A stretch of DNA of 64,000 nt from Mediterraneibacter agrestimuris (GTDB lineage: Bacteria; Bacillota; Clostridia; Lachnospirales; Lachnospiraceae). Position numbers and translations under genes: made by a program. This document shows, piece by piece, positions 35,053 through 43,996 of this stretch. Numbering within the stretch: the stretch's first letter is position 1; every line of letters begins with the position of its first letter. The notes beneath the pieces are model-generated. The model was not told the origin of the DNA, made no database searches, and worked only from the letters and a program-made list of their open reading frames with translations. The stretch spans positions 1 to 64,000 of the forward strand of contig NZ_CALPDG010000010.1 of assembly GCF_943193195.1 (NCBI RefSeq), written 5' to 3'.

Positions 35053-35100
35053 AGAAATATAACTTGGATATACTCTCTATCAGAGTTAACATAGAAAAAG
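35053..35100 (+). repeat. AGAAATATAACTTGGAT repeat, copy 1
   Basis: The 17-base sequence AGAAATATAACTTGGAT (35053-35069) recurs exactly at 56701-56717. The following 30 bases are similar in both, with TCTAT and ATAGAAAAA in common. Each copy follows a hairpin terminator. It could be a shared promoter region or a scar left by related elements. Confidence 0.6.
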
Positions 35101-35115
35101 AGGAAATTTTCCTGT

Positions 35116-35148
35116 TGTAACATTTCACGGACATTTGCCTGTTATACT
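35116..35148 (+). promoter_or_regulatory. Response-regulator box and promoter of the 35-kb module
   Basis: Two ACATTT half sites at 35120-35125 and 35131-35136 have the 11-bp period typical of OmpR-family boxes. A TATACT -10 follows at 35143-35148. The same arrangement, with the same five-base gap from box to -10, stands before the ABC ATPase at 37043-37075. Autoregulation by the regulator encoded at 35177 is the simplest reading. Confidence 0.7.
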
Positions 35149-35176
35149 ATCTGCAAAAAGCAAAGGAAGTGAGAAT

Positions 35177-35869
35177 ATGAAGCAGATTTTAATTGTCGAG
35201 GACGACAGTTTTTTGAATAAGATGTTGGCCTATAACCTGACCGCAGATGGCTACGGTGTGACTTCTGCCCTAAATTCCAGAACCGCAGCCGAAACCATCC
35301 GCCAGCGGGAATTCGATTTAGTGCTGCTGGATATCAACCTGCCGGACGGGAACGGTTTTGAGCTATGCAAGCTGATAAAGCCCCAGCACCCAGACACCAT
35401 AGTAATTTTCCTGACCGCCAACGATCAGGAGAGCGACCAGATACGGGGCTATGAGGTGGGCGCGGTAGACTACATTACAAAGCCCTTTGTGATCGGAGCC
35501 TTGCAGCGGAAAATCAAAGCCATGTTCGCCATGCTGGAACACCACAAACCGGCCAAGGATATTTACGATGACGGGCGGCTGTTTCTGGACTTCTCGGAGC
35601 AGACGGCTTCCTTAAACGGCAAGCCCCTGACCCTATCCCCGATGGAGTACAAAATGCTGAACCTGTTCCGCAAAAATCCCCGGCAAGTGCTGACCCGTGG
35701 GCAGCTTTTGGAAAAGCTGTGGGATGTAGACGAGAAATTTGTGGATGAACACACCCTGACAACCTCCATCAGCCGGATTCGCAGCAAGATTGAATCCGAT
35801 GGCGGCGCACCCTATATCAAGACCGTTTACGGCATGGGCTATCAATGGACGGGAGGCGAGGCAAAATGA
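35177..35869 (+). CDS. OmpR-family response regulator (Bce-like module)
   Basis: This 230-residue protein has a receiver (QILIVEDDSF, LVLLDINLPDG, ITKPF) and a winged helix (LSPMEYKMLNLF, TLTTSISRIRSKIE, TVYGMGYQW). I set the start at 35177 behind AAAGGAAGTGAG. It is the first gene of a regulator-kinase-ATPase-permease set of the kind that senses and expels peptide antibiotics. Codons here end mostly in G or C, unlike the genes on either side, so the block was probably acquired. Confidence 0.92.
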   Translation: MKQILIVEDDSFLNKMLAYNLTADGYGVTSALNSRTAAETIRQREFDLVLLDINLPDGNGFELCKLIKPQHPDTIVIFLTANDQESDQIRGYEVGAVDYITKPFVIGALQRKIKAMFAMLEHHKPAKDIYDDGRLFLDFSEQTASLNGKPLTLSPMEYKMLNLFRKNPRQVLTRGQLLEKLWDVDEKFVDEHTLTTSISRIRSKIESDGGAPYIKTVYGMGYQWTGGEAK

Positions 35870-36897
35870 AGTTTAAGAACCTCTCGGTAAAGCGGCTGTT
35901 TGGTCGGGTGGCACTGGGGCTTGTCCTCTCCATGTCCGGGATCACCATAGTCCTGTTTCTTGCGACAAAACAGATGGCGGTACTGCTGACGGGCGGGGCG
36001 CTGCTGCTGTGCGCCCTTGTGGGGATTTTTGTACTGACGCAGGCGTTTGGAAAGCGGCTGTCGCAGTTTACCGCTGACCTGTGCCAGACTTTAGACCACA
36101 TGATTGCCGGGAATGAAGCACCAAAACGCCCGGAGGACAGCGAAACCCAGCTCGCCAGAATCGGCCACCGGCTGGCAAGACTCTATCAGATCATGCAGGA
36201 GAACCGCCGCCGGGTAGACGAGGAACGGCAGGAGTTGCAGACCCTTGTATCGGATATTTCCCATCAGGTAAAAACGCCGGTGAGCAATCTGAAAATGGCA
36301 ACGGACACCCTGCTGGAAAAGCCTATGATCGAGGCGGAGCGCACCGACTTTATCCGGGGAATCCGCACCCAGACGGATAAGTTGGACTTTCTCTTTCAGG
36401 CTCTTGTGAAAACCTCCCGGCTGGAAACGGGCGTGATCCAGTTGGATAAGAAACCAGGTCGCCTCTTTGATACCGTGGCGCAGGCCATGAGTGGGATCGT
36501 GTATGCGGCAGAGAAAAAAGAAATCGTCGTGTCCGTGAACTGCCCGGAAGATCTGATCCTCTCCCATGACAGCAAGTGGACATCCGAAGCACTCTTTAAC
36601 CTGCTGGATAATGCGGTGAAGTATACCCCAGCAGGCGGGAACATTTCGGTGTCCGTGATACCGTGGGAAATGTATGTGGAAATCAAAGTGGGCGACACCG
36701 GCAAAGGCATTTCCGAAAGCAATCAGGCTGCTATCTTCCGACGCTTCTACCGGGAGGAAGAAGTACACGACCAGCAGGGCGTGGGCATTGGCCTGTATTT
36801 GGCCCGCGAGATCGTAACACGGCAGGGCGGCTATATCAAAGTGGTTTCGGAGCCGGGACAGGGTTCAGAATTTTCCATCATGCTTCCTGTAAAATAG
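35866..36897 (+). CDS. Intramembrane-sensing histidine kinase (BceS-like)
   Basis: This 343-residue protein has two transmembrane helices near residues 14-32 and 39-58, with only a few residues between them and no sensor domain outside the membrane. This is the layout of BceS-type kinases, which read the state of a partner ABC transporter. The H box is SDISHQVKTPVSNL, and GVGIGLYLAREI is in the ATPase domain. ATGA overlap with the regulator gene shows coupling. Base composition is high in G+C, as in the rest of this block. Confidence 0.92.
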   Translation: MKFKNLSVKRLFGRVALGLVLSMSGITIVLFLATKQMAVLLTGGALLLCALVGIFVLTQAFGKRLSQFTADLCQTLDHMIAGNEAPKRPEDSETQLARIGHRLARLYQIMQENRRRVDEERQELQTLVSDISHQVKTPVSNLKMATDTLLEKPMIEAERTDFIRGIRTQTDKLDFLFQALVKTSRLETGVIQLDKKPGRLFDTVAQAMSGIVYAAEKKEIVVSVNCPEDLILSHDSKWTSEALFNLLDNAVKYTPAGGNISVSVIPWEMYVEIKVGDTGKGISESNQAAIFRRFYREEEVHDQQGVGIGLYLAREIVTRQGGYIKVVSEPGQGSEFSIMLPVK

Positions 36898-37000
36898 AAC
36901 GCGGCGGACGGCCATTCCCGGTTGCCCGCCGTAAATTTTTTCGCAGTAGTGTGCCGATAAAGCTTCCAGTGGCAGGTTTTCGGCTGAAATGTCCGAGCGA

Positions 37001-37075
37001 TGTAACATTTCACCCCGATTTTCAATGAAATTTTTTGGCCGCTGTAACATTTCGCGGACATTTGGGTTTTACAAT
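37001..37075 (+). promoter_or_regulatory. ABC promoter with one full and one partial regulator box
   Basis: The full box has ACATTT at 37047-37052 and again 11 bp later at 37058-37063, followed by a TACAAT -10 at 37070-37075. A partial copy, TGTAACATTTCACC, lies exactly 42 bp upstream at 37001. Just before it, AAATGTCCG is an inverted half site. The box-to--10 distance equals that at 35116-35148. Confidence 0.7.
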
Positions 37076-37117
37076 ACCCTTATCAACAGGCAGGAAGCCT
37101 TGAAAGGAGTTTTGAGT

Positions 37118-37783
37118 ATGAGCGTTTTACAGACGATTGACCTGAAAAAGTATTACGGCACAGAGCCGAACATTACCCGCGCCCTTGACGGCGTGAACTT
37201 CTCCGTGGAGGACGGCGAATTTGTGGCCGTTGTGGGAACCTCCGGCAGCGGAAAATCCACCCTGCTTCACATGATGGGCGGGCTGGACACCCCTGCCAGC
37301 GGAACCGTGATCGTCCGGGGCGAAGAACTGGCAAAGAAGAACGATGAACAGCTTACCATCTTCCGCCGCCGCAACATCGGTTTTATCTTCCAGAACTATA
37401 ATCTTGTTCCTATCCTGAATGTATATGAGAATATTGTCCTGCCGGTGGAGCTGGACGGGGACACGGTGGATCAGAAGTTTTTGGACGAGATCGTTCACCT
37501 GCTGGGGCTGGAAGATAAACTGAAAAATATGCCAAACAATCTTTCCGGCGGACAGCAACAGCGTGTGGCGATTGCCCGCGCCCTGATTACCAAGCCGGCT
37601 ATCGTGCTGGCCGATGAGCCGACTGGCAACCTTGACAGCAAGACCAGCGCCGAGGTGCTAGGGCTTATCAAGCGTACTAGCGCGGAGTTCCGCCAGACCG
37701 TTGTCATGATTACTCACAATAACGACATTGCCCGCCTTGCAGATCGGATTGTCCGCATTGAGGACGGCAAGATTGTGGAATAA
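37118..37783 (+). CDS. ABC transporter ATPase (BceA/MacB type)
   Basis: This 221-residue protein has Walker [10 protein letters not shown], the signature LSGGQQQRV and Walker [32 protein letters not shown] is the typical start of the lipoprotein/peptide exporter class. I chose the ATG at 37118 behind AAAGGAG. Longer in-frame starts run through the promoter. It pairs with the FtsX-like permease that follows after 14 bp. Base composition is G+C-rich throughout. Confidence 0.93.
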   Translation: MSVLQTIDLKKYYGTEPNITRALDGVNFSVEDGEFVAVVGTSGSGKSTLLHMMGGLDTPASGTVIVRGEELAKKNDEQLTIFRRRNIGFIFQNYNLVPILNVYENIVLPVELDGDTVDQKFLDEIVHLLGLEDKLKNMPNNLSGGQQQRVAIARALITKPAIVLADEPTGNLDSKTSAEVLGLIKRTSAEFRQTVVMITHNNDIARLADRIVRIEDGKIVE

Positions 37784-37797
37784 GGAGGTGGCAGACT

Positions 37798-40206
37798 ATG
37801 ACATGGCCTTTTGAAAATGATACCAGCACCATTGTCAAGAAGCTGGCGAACAGGAGTATTCAGGCGGACAAACGGCGTAATGTGTTTATCATCGTGACGA
37901 TTGCCCTTGCCGCCTGCCTTATGACAACGCTTGCATTATATACATTTGGTAAATCTTATGAAGCGAAAACATTTTTGCAGGGACGTTATCAGGCGGCAGT
38001 AATTGGAATTGATCCGCAAATGGTAACAATCCTATCTAATGATGCAAATATTGAAATGGCAGGTATGGAAGTTGCTTTAGACAGTTTTCGTATTGAGGAT
38101 TATACTCTGAATATCAACTATCGGGATAGCAACGACTTATATCTCCGTTCCATTGAGATGAATGGGCGGCTGCCAGAAACAGAAAATGAGGTTGCGGTTT
38201 CTTCTTCATTTCTGGAACATACCGGGTATAGTGTGTCCTTAAATGAGAAAATCGTATTGCCATTAAAAAATGGCGAGACAGAATATATTGTTTGCGGTAT
38301 CATCAATGATGATGGCAGTAACCGAAACTATCAAATTCTGGTGTCTGATGTGTTTTTAAAATCCTACTATGCAGGATCTATCCCGTATGTGGGTATTTTT
38401 CGCATTATGGCAAGTGAACATTTCAGCCAGGAGGAGTTAAAAACAACTATCTGTAGTTGCCTTGGCAACTATGGGATAGAAGAAAATCAGATAGCATTTA
38501 GTTCCTCGTATTTTGATACTGTTGATAATTCATCGAGAGATATGCTCATTGTGCTGGCCATAAGCGTTTTGATTGTTATAGCCTGCTCAATGGTAATTTA
38601 TAGCCTGTTCTATATCTCAGTTATAGGAAAAATTAAAGAATATGGACGTTTTCAGGTAATCGGCATGACAAAAAAGCAAATCAAAAAAATGATATGGAAA
38701 GAAAGTCGAAAACTTTCACTTCTGTCCATTCCTGCCGGATGTGTACTCGGATGTGTACTTGGATATGCCCTTGTTCCCAAAGGCTGGTACTGGCCCAACA
38801 GTATCATGTGCATACTGGGGGTAACAGTAATTACTGAGCTTGCAGTTATGATATCTATTAACAAACCCGTAAAAATTGCGGCTTCGGTTTCCCCTATAGA
38901 GGCAATTCGGATTACTACTACAACAGACACAGCAAAAGAAATGACAACAAAAAAACTGGTACGCAATCTTTCCCCTATGAATTTGGCAAAACTCAATTTT
39001 ATGAGGAACCGCAAAAAGGTTGTTATGACTTTAATTTCTCTTGGATTTACCGGAATACTCTTGATGTGTGGGGCAACATATTTTTGCTCTGTGAATGAAA
39101 ATAAAATTGCACGGCAGATGTTCGGTGAAAAAGAAATCACCATTTCATTATCTCCGAATGATAATAGCACGCAGCAAATTTCTCGTGTTACATTGATGAC
39201 ACATTTGCAAGAGAACAATCCTTTATCCGATGAACTTGTCAATGAACTGCTAAAGTGTAAAGAAATTACAGAAATAAAAGAGGTACAAGGCGTATATGCT
39301 GCTATTTTTCTGCCCGGAAATGCTGGTACCGAGAGCAGCATGGATGAAATGATCGGTGCATTATCCAGGGAACAGATAGCTAATCATAATTCATGCCTTT
39401 TGAGCGGAACAATGGACTATAATACTCTGGTAGAGGGATATGGTATTTTAGTAGATGATAACGAGAATAATCTTGCCAAATTTTACGGATACGATTTGAA
39501 GCTGGGCGATCAGATAGAAATTTTATCTGATACGGGAGAAAAGATTACCTTTACAATAGCCGGAACTGTGGACTTTGGAAATGAGTATAATGGTAATTTG
39601 TTTTTTCTACCAACGGATCTGATAAAAGTGTTACGCAGTAAAGTAACTAATTTCAATACACAGCTTTCCATCAGAACAGATTTACAGGAGCTTCCTCTGG
39701 CAGAGCAGTTTGTATTTGATACGCTAAGTGGGAAGCAGGATTTGGTAATTGAGAGTTATACCGATGTCCTGGCATTTGCACAAAAAAGTCTGAAGGCATA
39801 TACAGCACCGATTTATGGTCTTGTCATATTTATCGGGCTATTTGGTATTATAAATCTTATCAATACACTTATGACAAATTTAATATCAAGGCAGCAGGAG
39901 TTTGGGGTACTTCAATCTATCGGTCTAACCGGAAAACAGCTTGCAAAGATGTTGCAAATAGAAAGCCTTTACTATGTTTTTGGAACAATGATAATTACTT
40001 TGACCGTTGGGACTGTTTCGGGATACTGTCTGTGCTTGCTGTTCGATCAAATTGGCGTTTTTGGAAAGTTGCACTATACATTTCCGATTGTTCAGGTAAT
40101 TATTTTTTTCGTCGCACTTTTTGCTGTTGCTATGGGATATTCCCTTTTGGCAATCCGTTACTGTAAAAAGCAATCGCTTGTAGACCGTATCAAAACAATG
40201 GAATAA
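37798..40206 (+). CDS. FtsX-like ABC permease, compositionally chimeric
   Basis: This 802-residue protein has a first transmembrane helix near 30-48, a large external domain, three helices between 240 and 365, a second external domain and three C-terminal helices. Two FtsX-type units are thus present. GGAGGTGGCAGACT precedes the ATG. The first 40 or so codons (QADKRRNVFIIVTIALAACLM) use G+C-rich codons like the ATPase gene. From about 37925 the gene turns AT-rich to its end. This abrupt change suggests a recombination joint within the gene. The frame stays open. Confidence 0.88.
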   Translation: MTWPFENDTSTIVKKLANRSIQADKRRNVFIIVTIALAACLMTTLALYTFGKSYEAKTFLQGRYQAAVIGIDPQMVTILSNDANIEMAGMEVALDSFRIEDYTLNINYRDSNDLYLRSIEMNGRLPETENEVAVSSSFLEHTGYSVSLNEKIVLPLKNGETEYIVCGIINDDGSNRNYQILVSDVFLKSYYAGSIPYVGIFRIMASEHFSQEELKTTICSCLGNYGIEENQIAFSSSYFDTVDNSSRDMLIVLAISVLIVIACSMVIYSLFYISVIGKIKEYGRFQVIGMTKKQIKKMIWKESRKLSLLSIPAGCVLGCVLGYALVPKGWYWPNSIMCILGVTVITELAVMISINKPVKIAASVSPIEAIRITTTTDTAKEMTTKKLVRNLSPMNLAKLNFMRNRKKVVMTLISLGFTGILLMCGATYFCSVNENKIARQMFGEKEITISLSPNDNSTQQISRVTLMTHLQENNPLSDELVNELLKCKEITEIKEVQGVYAAIFLPGNAGTESSMDEMIGALSREQIANHNSCLLSGTMDYNTLVEGYGILVDDNENNLAKFYGYDLKLGDQIEILSDTGEKITFTIAGTVDFGNEYNGNLFFLPTDLIKVLRSKVTNFNTQLSIRTDLQELPLAEQFVFDTLSGKQDLVIESYTDVLAFAQKSLKAYTAPIYGLVIFIGLFGIINLINTLMTNLISRQQEFGVLQSIGLTGKQLAKMLQIESLYYVFGTMIITLTVGTVSGYCLCLLFDQIGVFGKLHYTFPIVQVIIFFVALFAVAMGYSLLAIRYCKKQSLVDRIKTME

Positions 40207-40221
40207 ATTTGTTTATACCGG

Positions 40222-40241
40222 TGGGACGGCACTCGTCGTCC
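40222..40241 (+). terminator. Hairpin after the permease gene
   Basis: GGGACG and CGTCCC form a 6-bp G+C-rich stem about 16 bases after the stop codon. No T run follows, so efficient termination is uncertain. Confidence 0.4.
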
Positions 40242-40271
40242 CAATAATAACTGAATAAATGAAAGACAGGA

Positions 40272-40430
40272 ATGATATCGCCCTTTCTGCCGTACTCTAG
40301 CCGCGGAGAAGGAATCCATACCCGCTGGGCGTCGCAGAAGAATGGTTACAAGGCGAACATTTTTGAGGGACAGCCATATGCGAAACAGGTGGGAAAATTC
40401 ATGGTTATATGGTACAATGAAGAACAATGA
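40272..40430 (+). pseudogene. Short open frame, possible gene remnant
   Basis: A 52-codon frame reads MISPFLPYSSRGEGIHTRW and later NIFEGQPYAKQVGKFMVIW. The sequence has normal protein-like composition but no family that I recognise. Only a weak AGGA precedes the ATG. It may be the tail of a lost gene. Confidence 0.3.
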
Positions 40431-40459
40431 CAGATTTGAAGTTGCAGGAGGGAAACTCC

Positions 40460-40774
40460 ATGAATATGATTGGTAAACTACAAGACAAGAATCATACAGC
40501 GGCATATAAATTTCTTTTAGAACTTGAAGCTGCGTCAGTGGAATCAGGTGAGTTGTATGGTGATTTTGAAAAATTTCTTGAATCTGGAAAAATATAAGGA
40601 CAGTATGGCTTTACTTTGTTTATTAAAAGATATGGGGAGCAAATGCTGTTAGATTGCTTAGAGCGTAACGAGAGAAATGGCATTATATATCATCGTGAAG
40701 GTGTCGTTGGCGATTATGATGAATTTGATGATGTAGAAAAACTGATCATGTTCATTAAAGAAGGAAAGCGATAA
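40460..40774 (+). pseudogene. Broken small gene with in-frame stop
   Basis: Behind CAGGAGGGAAACTCC an ATG opens a frame of 45 codons (MNMIGKLQDKNHTAAYKFLL..., rich in L and E). It ends in TAA at 40595. The same frame then continues for 58 more codons (GQYGFTLFIKRYGEQM... to EGKR) and stops at 40774. The first part resembles the N-terminus of clostridial HEAT-like proteins. The second part is unrecognised. Either a nonsense change or an in-frame fusion of two remnants explains the pattern. Confidence 0.5.
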
Positions 40775-40808
40775 CTTCCGATTTTCGTAACTTAGGAGGT
40801 GTTTGTAT

Positions 40809-41282
40809 ATGGCTGACATTGAATTTATTAGATGTTCTGGGACAAATGAAGACTTTATCGAGAACTGTCAGTTATTAGATATGGATTTAGATAGGCGAGT
40901 AGGAAGAGTTATTAAGAGAGATAAATATAAACAGTATAATCAGCTTGATGAGATAAAAGAGGTTGTAGTTGTGTATGTTGATGGAAAAGCCGCTGGTGCT
41001 GGAGCAATTAGAGAATATCAGTACGGTGATATCGACAATGCAACTGAATAGAAAAGAGTATTTGTCAGAGATGAATTTCAAGGAAAAGGAATAGGAACCA
41101 AGCTGGTTCTTGAATTAATCGAATGGGCAAAAGAACTAGGATATAGGAAATTGATTCTTGAAACTGGAGAATTGCTACAAGAATCGTGCCATGTATATCG
41201 AAAAGTAGGATTTAATAAAATGAATAATTATGGTCCTTATATTTCAATGCCAGAATCATTGTGCATGATGAAAGAATTGTAA
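40809..41282 (+). pseudogene. GNAT acetyltransferase interrupted by an amber codon
   Basis: The frame from the ATG at 40809 (after TAGGAGGTGTTTGT) encodes a 157-residue GNAT apart from one TAG at 41049-41051. Upstream is [20 protein letters not shown]. Downstream, in the same frame, are [25 protein letters not shown] and [19 protein letters not shown], which supply the acetyl-CoA loop and the C-terminus. A single base change would restore the gene. The interruption falls just before the central strand, so the first part alone cannot be active. Confidence 0.8.
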
Positions 41283-41435
41283 CGGTTAACTTTGATTATG
41301 AATACATAATGTTATAAAAATTGAAATTTTATTTATGTAAAAAACTCGGCGGCTTTCAGTTTACAAGGAAGGCGCAGAGAGCGTAAAATTGTATTTTGTT
41401 CAGTTCTAAAAATAGTGATTGAAAGGGGTATATAA

Positions 41436-41867
41436 ATGAATAAAATTACTTGCGTATGTTTAGGTGTAAAGAGCATGGAGAAAGCGATAAAATTTTATCG
41501 AGATGGTTTGGGGTATAAGACAGATTGCAAAGAGAATAATCCATATGTATGCTTTTTCGATACGCCAGGAACAAAATTTGAATTATTTCCATTGGACTTA
41601 TTAGCAAAAGATATAAACGAAAACAATCCTCCACAAATAGGTAACGGATTTGGCGGTATTACATTAACGTATAATGTGGAACACAAGGATGACGTTGATA
41701 AGATCATTGAATTGGTTCGAACTGCAGGAGGAACAATTGTAAGAGAACCGCAGGATGTATTTTGGGGAGGCTATCACGCATACTTTACAGATCTGGATGG
41801 ATATTACTGGGAAGTCGCGTGGGGACCTGATTTTAAGTACGATGAAAAAGGTATGCTGCAATTTTAA
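41436..41867 (+). CDS. VOC (glyoxalase/bleomycin resistance fold) protein
   Basis: This 143-residue protein has two beta-alpha-beta-beta-beta units. The first begins CVCLGVKSMEKAIKFYRDGLGY and the second GITLTYNVEHKDDVDKIIELV. The end GGYHAYFTDLDGYYWEVAW gives the family's C-terminal strand and a possible metal-ligand glutamate. Members include glyoxalase I, fosfomycin and bleomycin resistance proteins. The substrate cannot be told. It is the first of four VOC genes in 8 kb. Confidence 0.88.
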   Translation: MNKITCVCLGVKSMEKAIKFYRDGLGYKTDCKENNPYVCFFDTPGTKFELFPLDLLAKDINENNPPQIGNGFGGITLTYNVEHKDDVDKIIELVRTAGGTIVREPQDVFWGGYHAYFTDLDGYYWEVAWGPDFKYDEKGMLQF

Positions 41868-41918
41868 TTTCCAGTTTGTAGAGTTAATGGAAATAGAGGT
41901 TAAGAAAGGAAAACTTAC

Positions 41919-42383
41919 ATGAAATACAATTGTACGGTTATATCGGTAGCAGACATCAACGCTGCAAGAAAGTTCTATGAGGATTTATTCGGATTGGAAG
42001 TATTTCAGGATTATGGAAGAAATATAGCTTTTACCTGTGGTTTAGCTTTACAGCAGGATTTTGATTGGCTTGTTCATTTATCAAAAGAAAGTGTATTGAC
42101 AAAACCCAATAATATGGAACTGTGTTTTGAAGAAGAGGATTTTGACGGTTTTCTGAACAAGTTGAAAGAATACCCGGATATTGAATATCTGGGAGAAGTG
42201 ATCGAGCATAGTTGGGGCCAGCGGGTGATTCGGTTTTACGATTTGGACGGACACATCATTGAGGTTGGCGAGGATATGAAAATGGTGATAAAGCGTTTTC
42301 TTGCTTCCGGCATGACTATGGAAGAAGTTTCTGTGAAAATGGACGCTTCTATTGAGGATTTGACAAAACTTCTAAACAGATAA
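41919..42383 (+). CDS. VOC protein with helical C-terminal tail
   Basis: This 154-residue protein starts KYNCTVISVADINAARKFYEDLFGLEV and keeps the second VOC unit (FYDLDGHIIEVGEDM). A 35-residue tail follows (MKMVIKRFLASGMTMEEVSVKM...), which looks like a short helix-turn-helix-like bundle. A paralogue of the same length lies at 48900. The first 130 bases of the two genes, with the ribosome binding site, are almost identical, and the rest is clearly more diverged. Its substrate is unknown. Confidence 0.86.
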   Translation: MKYNCTVISVADINAARKFYEDLFGLEVFQDYGRNIAFTCGLALQQDFDWLVHLSKESVLTKPNNMELCFEEEDFDGFLNKLKEYPDIEYLGEVIEHSWGQRVIRFYDLDGHIIEVGEDMKMVIKRFLASGMTMEEVSVKMDASIEDLTKLLNR

Positions 42384-42438
42384 TACATGGGACGAATAAA
42401 CAAATCGGTATTTGCAATATTGTAGTAGGGAGGTAAAA

Positions 42439-42921
42439 ATGCGTCGTTCAGATAGGGAAGTAAAAGAGTTTGAAGATATTGTAGCTATCATGGAAAAATG
42501 TGATGTATGCCGAATTGCCTTAAATAATAATGGCTACCCATATATATTACCACTTAATTTTGGAATGTGTATAAAAAAAGGTAAAATCGAGTTGTATTTT
42601 CATGGAGCTATGGAGGGTACAAAATATGATTTAATTGAAAAGGACAATAGAGCCAGTTTTGAAATGGATTGTGGACATAAATTAGTGACAGAGGTTGAAC
42701 ACGGAAGTTGCACAATGGAATATGAGAGTGTTATTGGACAAGGGCGTGTTGAAATGCTTTCTGATGATGAAAAGTGCAATGCTTTATATATTTTGATGAA
42801 GCATTATGGTCAAGAAGAATTTTCGTTCAATAAGGCAGTAATGCCCCGTACAAAAGTTTTTAAACTGGTAGTAGAAAAAGTAACAGGCAAAATAAGACTG
42901 AAGAAAAATGACAAACATTAA
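42439..42921 (+). CDS. PNPOx-fold flavoprotein (NimA-like)
   Basis: This 160-residue protein starts MRRSDREVKEFEDIVAIMEKCDVCRIAL. Together with YPYILPLNFGM and the HGAMEGTKYDLI segment, this matches the NimA/pyridoxamine 5'-phosphate oxidase-like group. NimA proteins can reduce 5-nitroimidazoles, while most relatives are uncharacterised flavoproteins. AGGGAGGTAAAA precedes the ATG at 42439. Resistance cannot be claimed from sequence. Confidence 0.85.
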   Translation: MRRSDREVKEFEDIVAIMEKCDVCRIALNNNGYPYILPLNFGMCIKKGKIELYFHGAMEGTKYDLIEKDNRASFEMDCGHKLVTEVEHGSCTMEYESVIGQGRVEMLSDDEKCNALYILMKHYGQEEFSFNKAVMPRTKVFKLVVEKVTGKIRLKKNDKH

Positions 42922-42984
42922 AATTACAGTTGATTGGGCTAAAACAAAAACTGCGAATCGATATCATTAGGGAGAGTTATTCAA

Positions 42985-43905
42985 ATGAAAATAGACAGAC
43001 TGTTGAAAATTGTCATTTATCTTTTGAATCATGAGAATGTATCCGCCAGAGACCTGGCAGAACGGCTCCATGTTTCTGTTCGCACCATACAGAGAGACAT
43101 GGTCAGTATTGCAGAAGCAGGGATTCCTGTATATTCCAATCAGGGAAAGGGTGGAGGATACTCCATTTTGCCGTCGTATAAGGTTAGAAACTGCAATATC
43201 CATCAGGAAGAACAGCAGTTGATTCAGCAGGCACTGGAAAGCCTGGCAACCTCATATGCAAATGAAACGCTGGCAGGTTTAATTGAAAAGTATCATGCAC
43301 TTTTGGACAGGGATCAGGAACAGAGTATCTTTTTTGATTTTGGAATCGCCATGGAGAATCAACAGGTGCAAAAAGTGAACCAGATGCTGAAACGGGCAAT
43401 TGAGACAAAGGCACTGGTTGAATTTTTCTACAGGGATGCGCAGGGAAAAGAAACACAGCGGTTGGTTGAACCTCTTGCTATCCAGTATAAATGGTATTCA
43501 TGGTATTTATTTGCATGGTCTGTTCCACAGGAGGCGTATCGTACCTTTAAAGTTGCACGAATCCGCAAGCCTCAAATTACATCGGAAAAGTCTGACAGAA
43601 AGCATCCGGCGGTAAAGGAGCTTATGGAGCAGTCAGACAGGGCATATGGTGAAACTTGTATTACACTGGAGGTAGCGTTTGATAAGAAAGATACGTGCCT
43701 GATGGAAGAGTACTTTCCGGACAGCCAAATAGAAGAATGGTCGGAGGAAAAATCAAGAATATGGATTCAGGTTCCGCCTGGAGAACGCTCGTGGAAAGCC
43801 CTGCTTTTGAGTATGGGAAACCGTGTGGAAGTCATTTCTCCGGAAGCCTGCCGAAATGAACTGATCGAGACTGCTCAAAAATTTTTATCTAATTACGACA
43901 TATAG
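42985..43905 (+). CDS. WYL-domain transcriptional regulator
   Basis: This 306-residue protein has an N-terminal winged helix (LLNHENVSARDLAERLHVSVRTIQRDM) and a WYL domain (IQYKWYSWYLFAW, RTFKVARI). A C-terminal extension ends KFLSNYDI. Such proteins bind DNA, and the WYL domain can bind nucleic-acid or nucleotide ligands. Many control stress or defence genes. Two further copies are present: a frameshifted gene at 53611 and a 20-codon fragment at 46735. The VOC, NimA-like and GNAT genes around it are possible targets. Confidence 0.9.
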   Translation: MKIDRLLKIVIYLLNHENVSARDLAERLHVSVRTIQRDMVSIAEAGIPVYSNQGKGGGYSILPSYKVRNCNIHQEEQQLIQQALESLATSYANETLAGLIEKYHALLDRDQEQSIFFDFGIAMENQQVQKVNQMLKRAIETKALVEFFYRDAQGKETQRLVEPLAIQYKWYSWYLFAWSVPQEAYRTFKVARIRKPQITSEKSDRKHPAVKELMEQSDRAYGETCITLEVAFDKKDTCLMEEYFPDSQIEEWSEEKSRIWIQVPPGERSWKALLLSMGNRVEVISPEACRNELIETAQKFLSNYDI

Positions 43906-43996
43906 CTGTCGCAGAAGTATGGTAGGATGGAGATGTTCTATGGCACATGGAGTATTCTGCGCGTATGGCGGAAGGTAAAAAAGAGAGGAGCATAAG

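Noticed and set aside
36091-36768. A 225-codon open frame on the - strand inside the kinase gene
   Set aside because: It is a shadow frame caused by high G+C. The + strand kinase has all its catalytic motifs.
38652-39341. A 229-codon open frame on the - strand inside the permease gene
   Set aside because: It has no binding site and a composition expected from the complement of a membrane protein gene.
40809-41282. Programmed UAG recoding in the GNAT gene
   Set aside because: The neighbouring frame is also broken, by UAA, no suppressor tRNA or pyrrolysine gene is in view, and a single mutation explains the stop.
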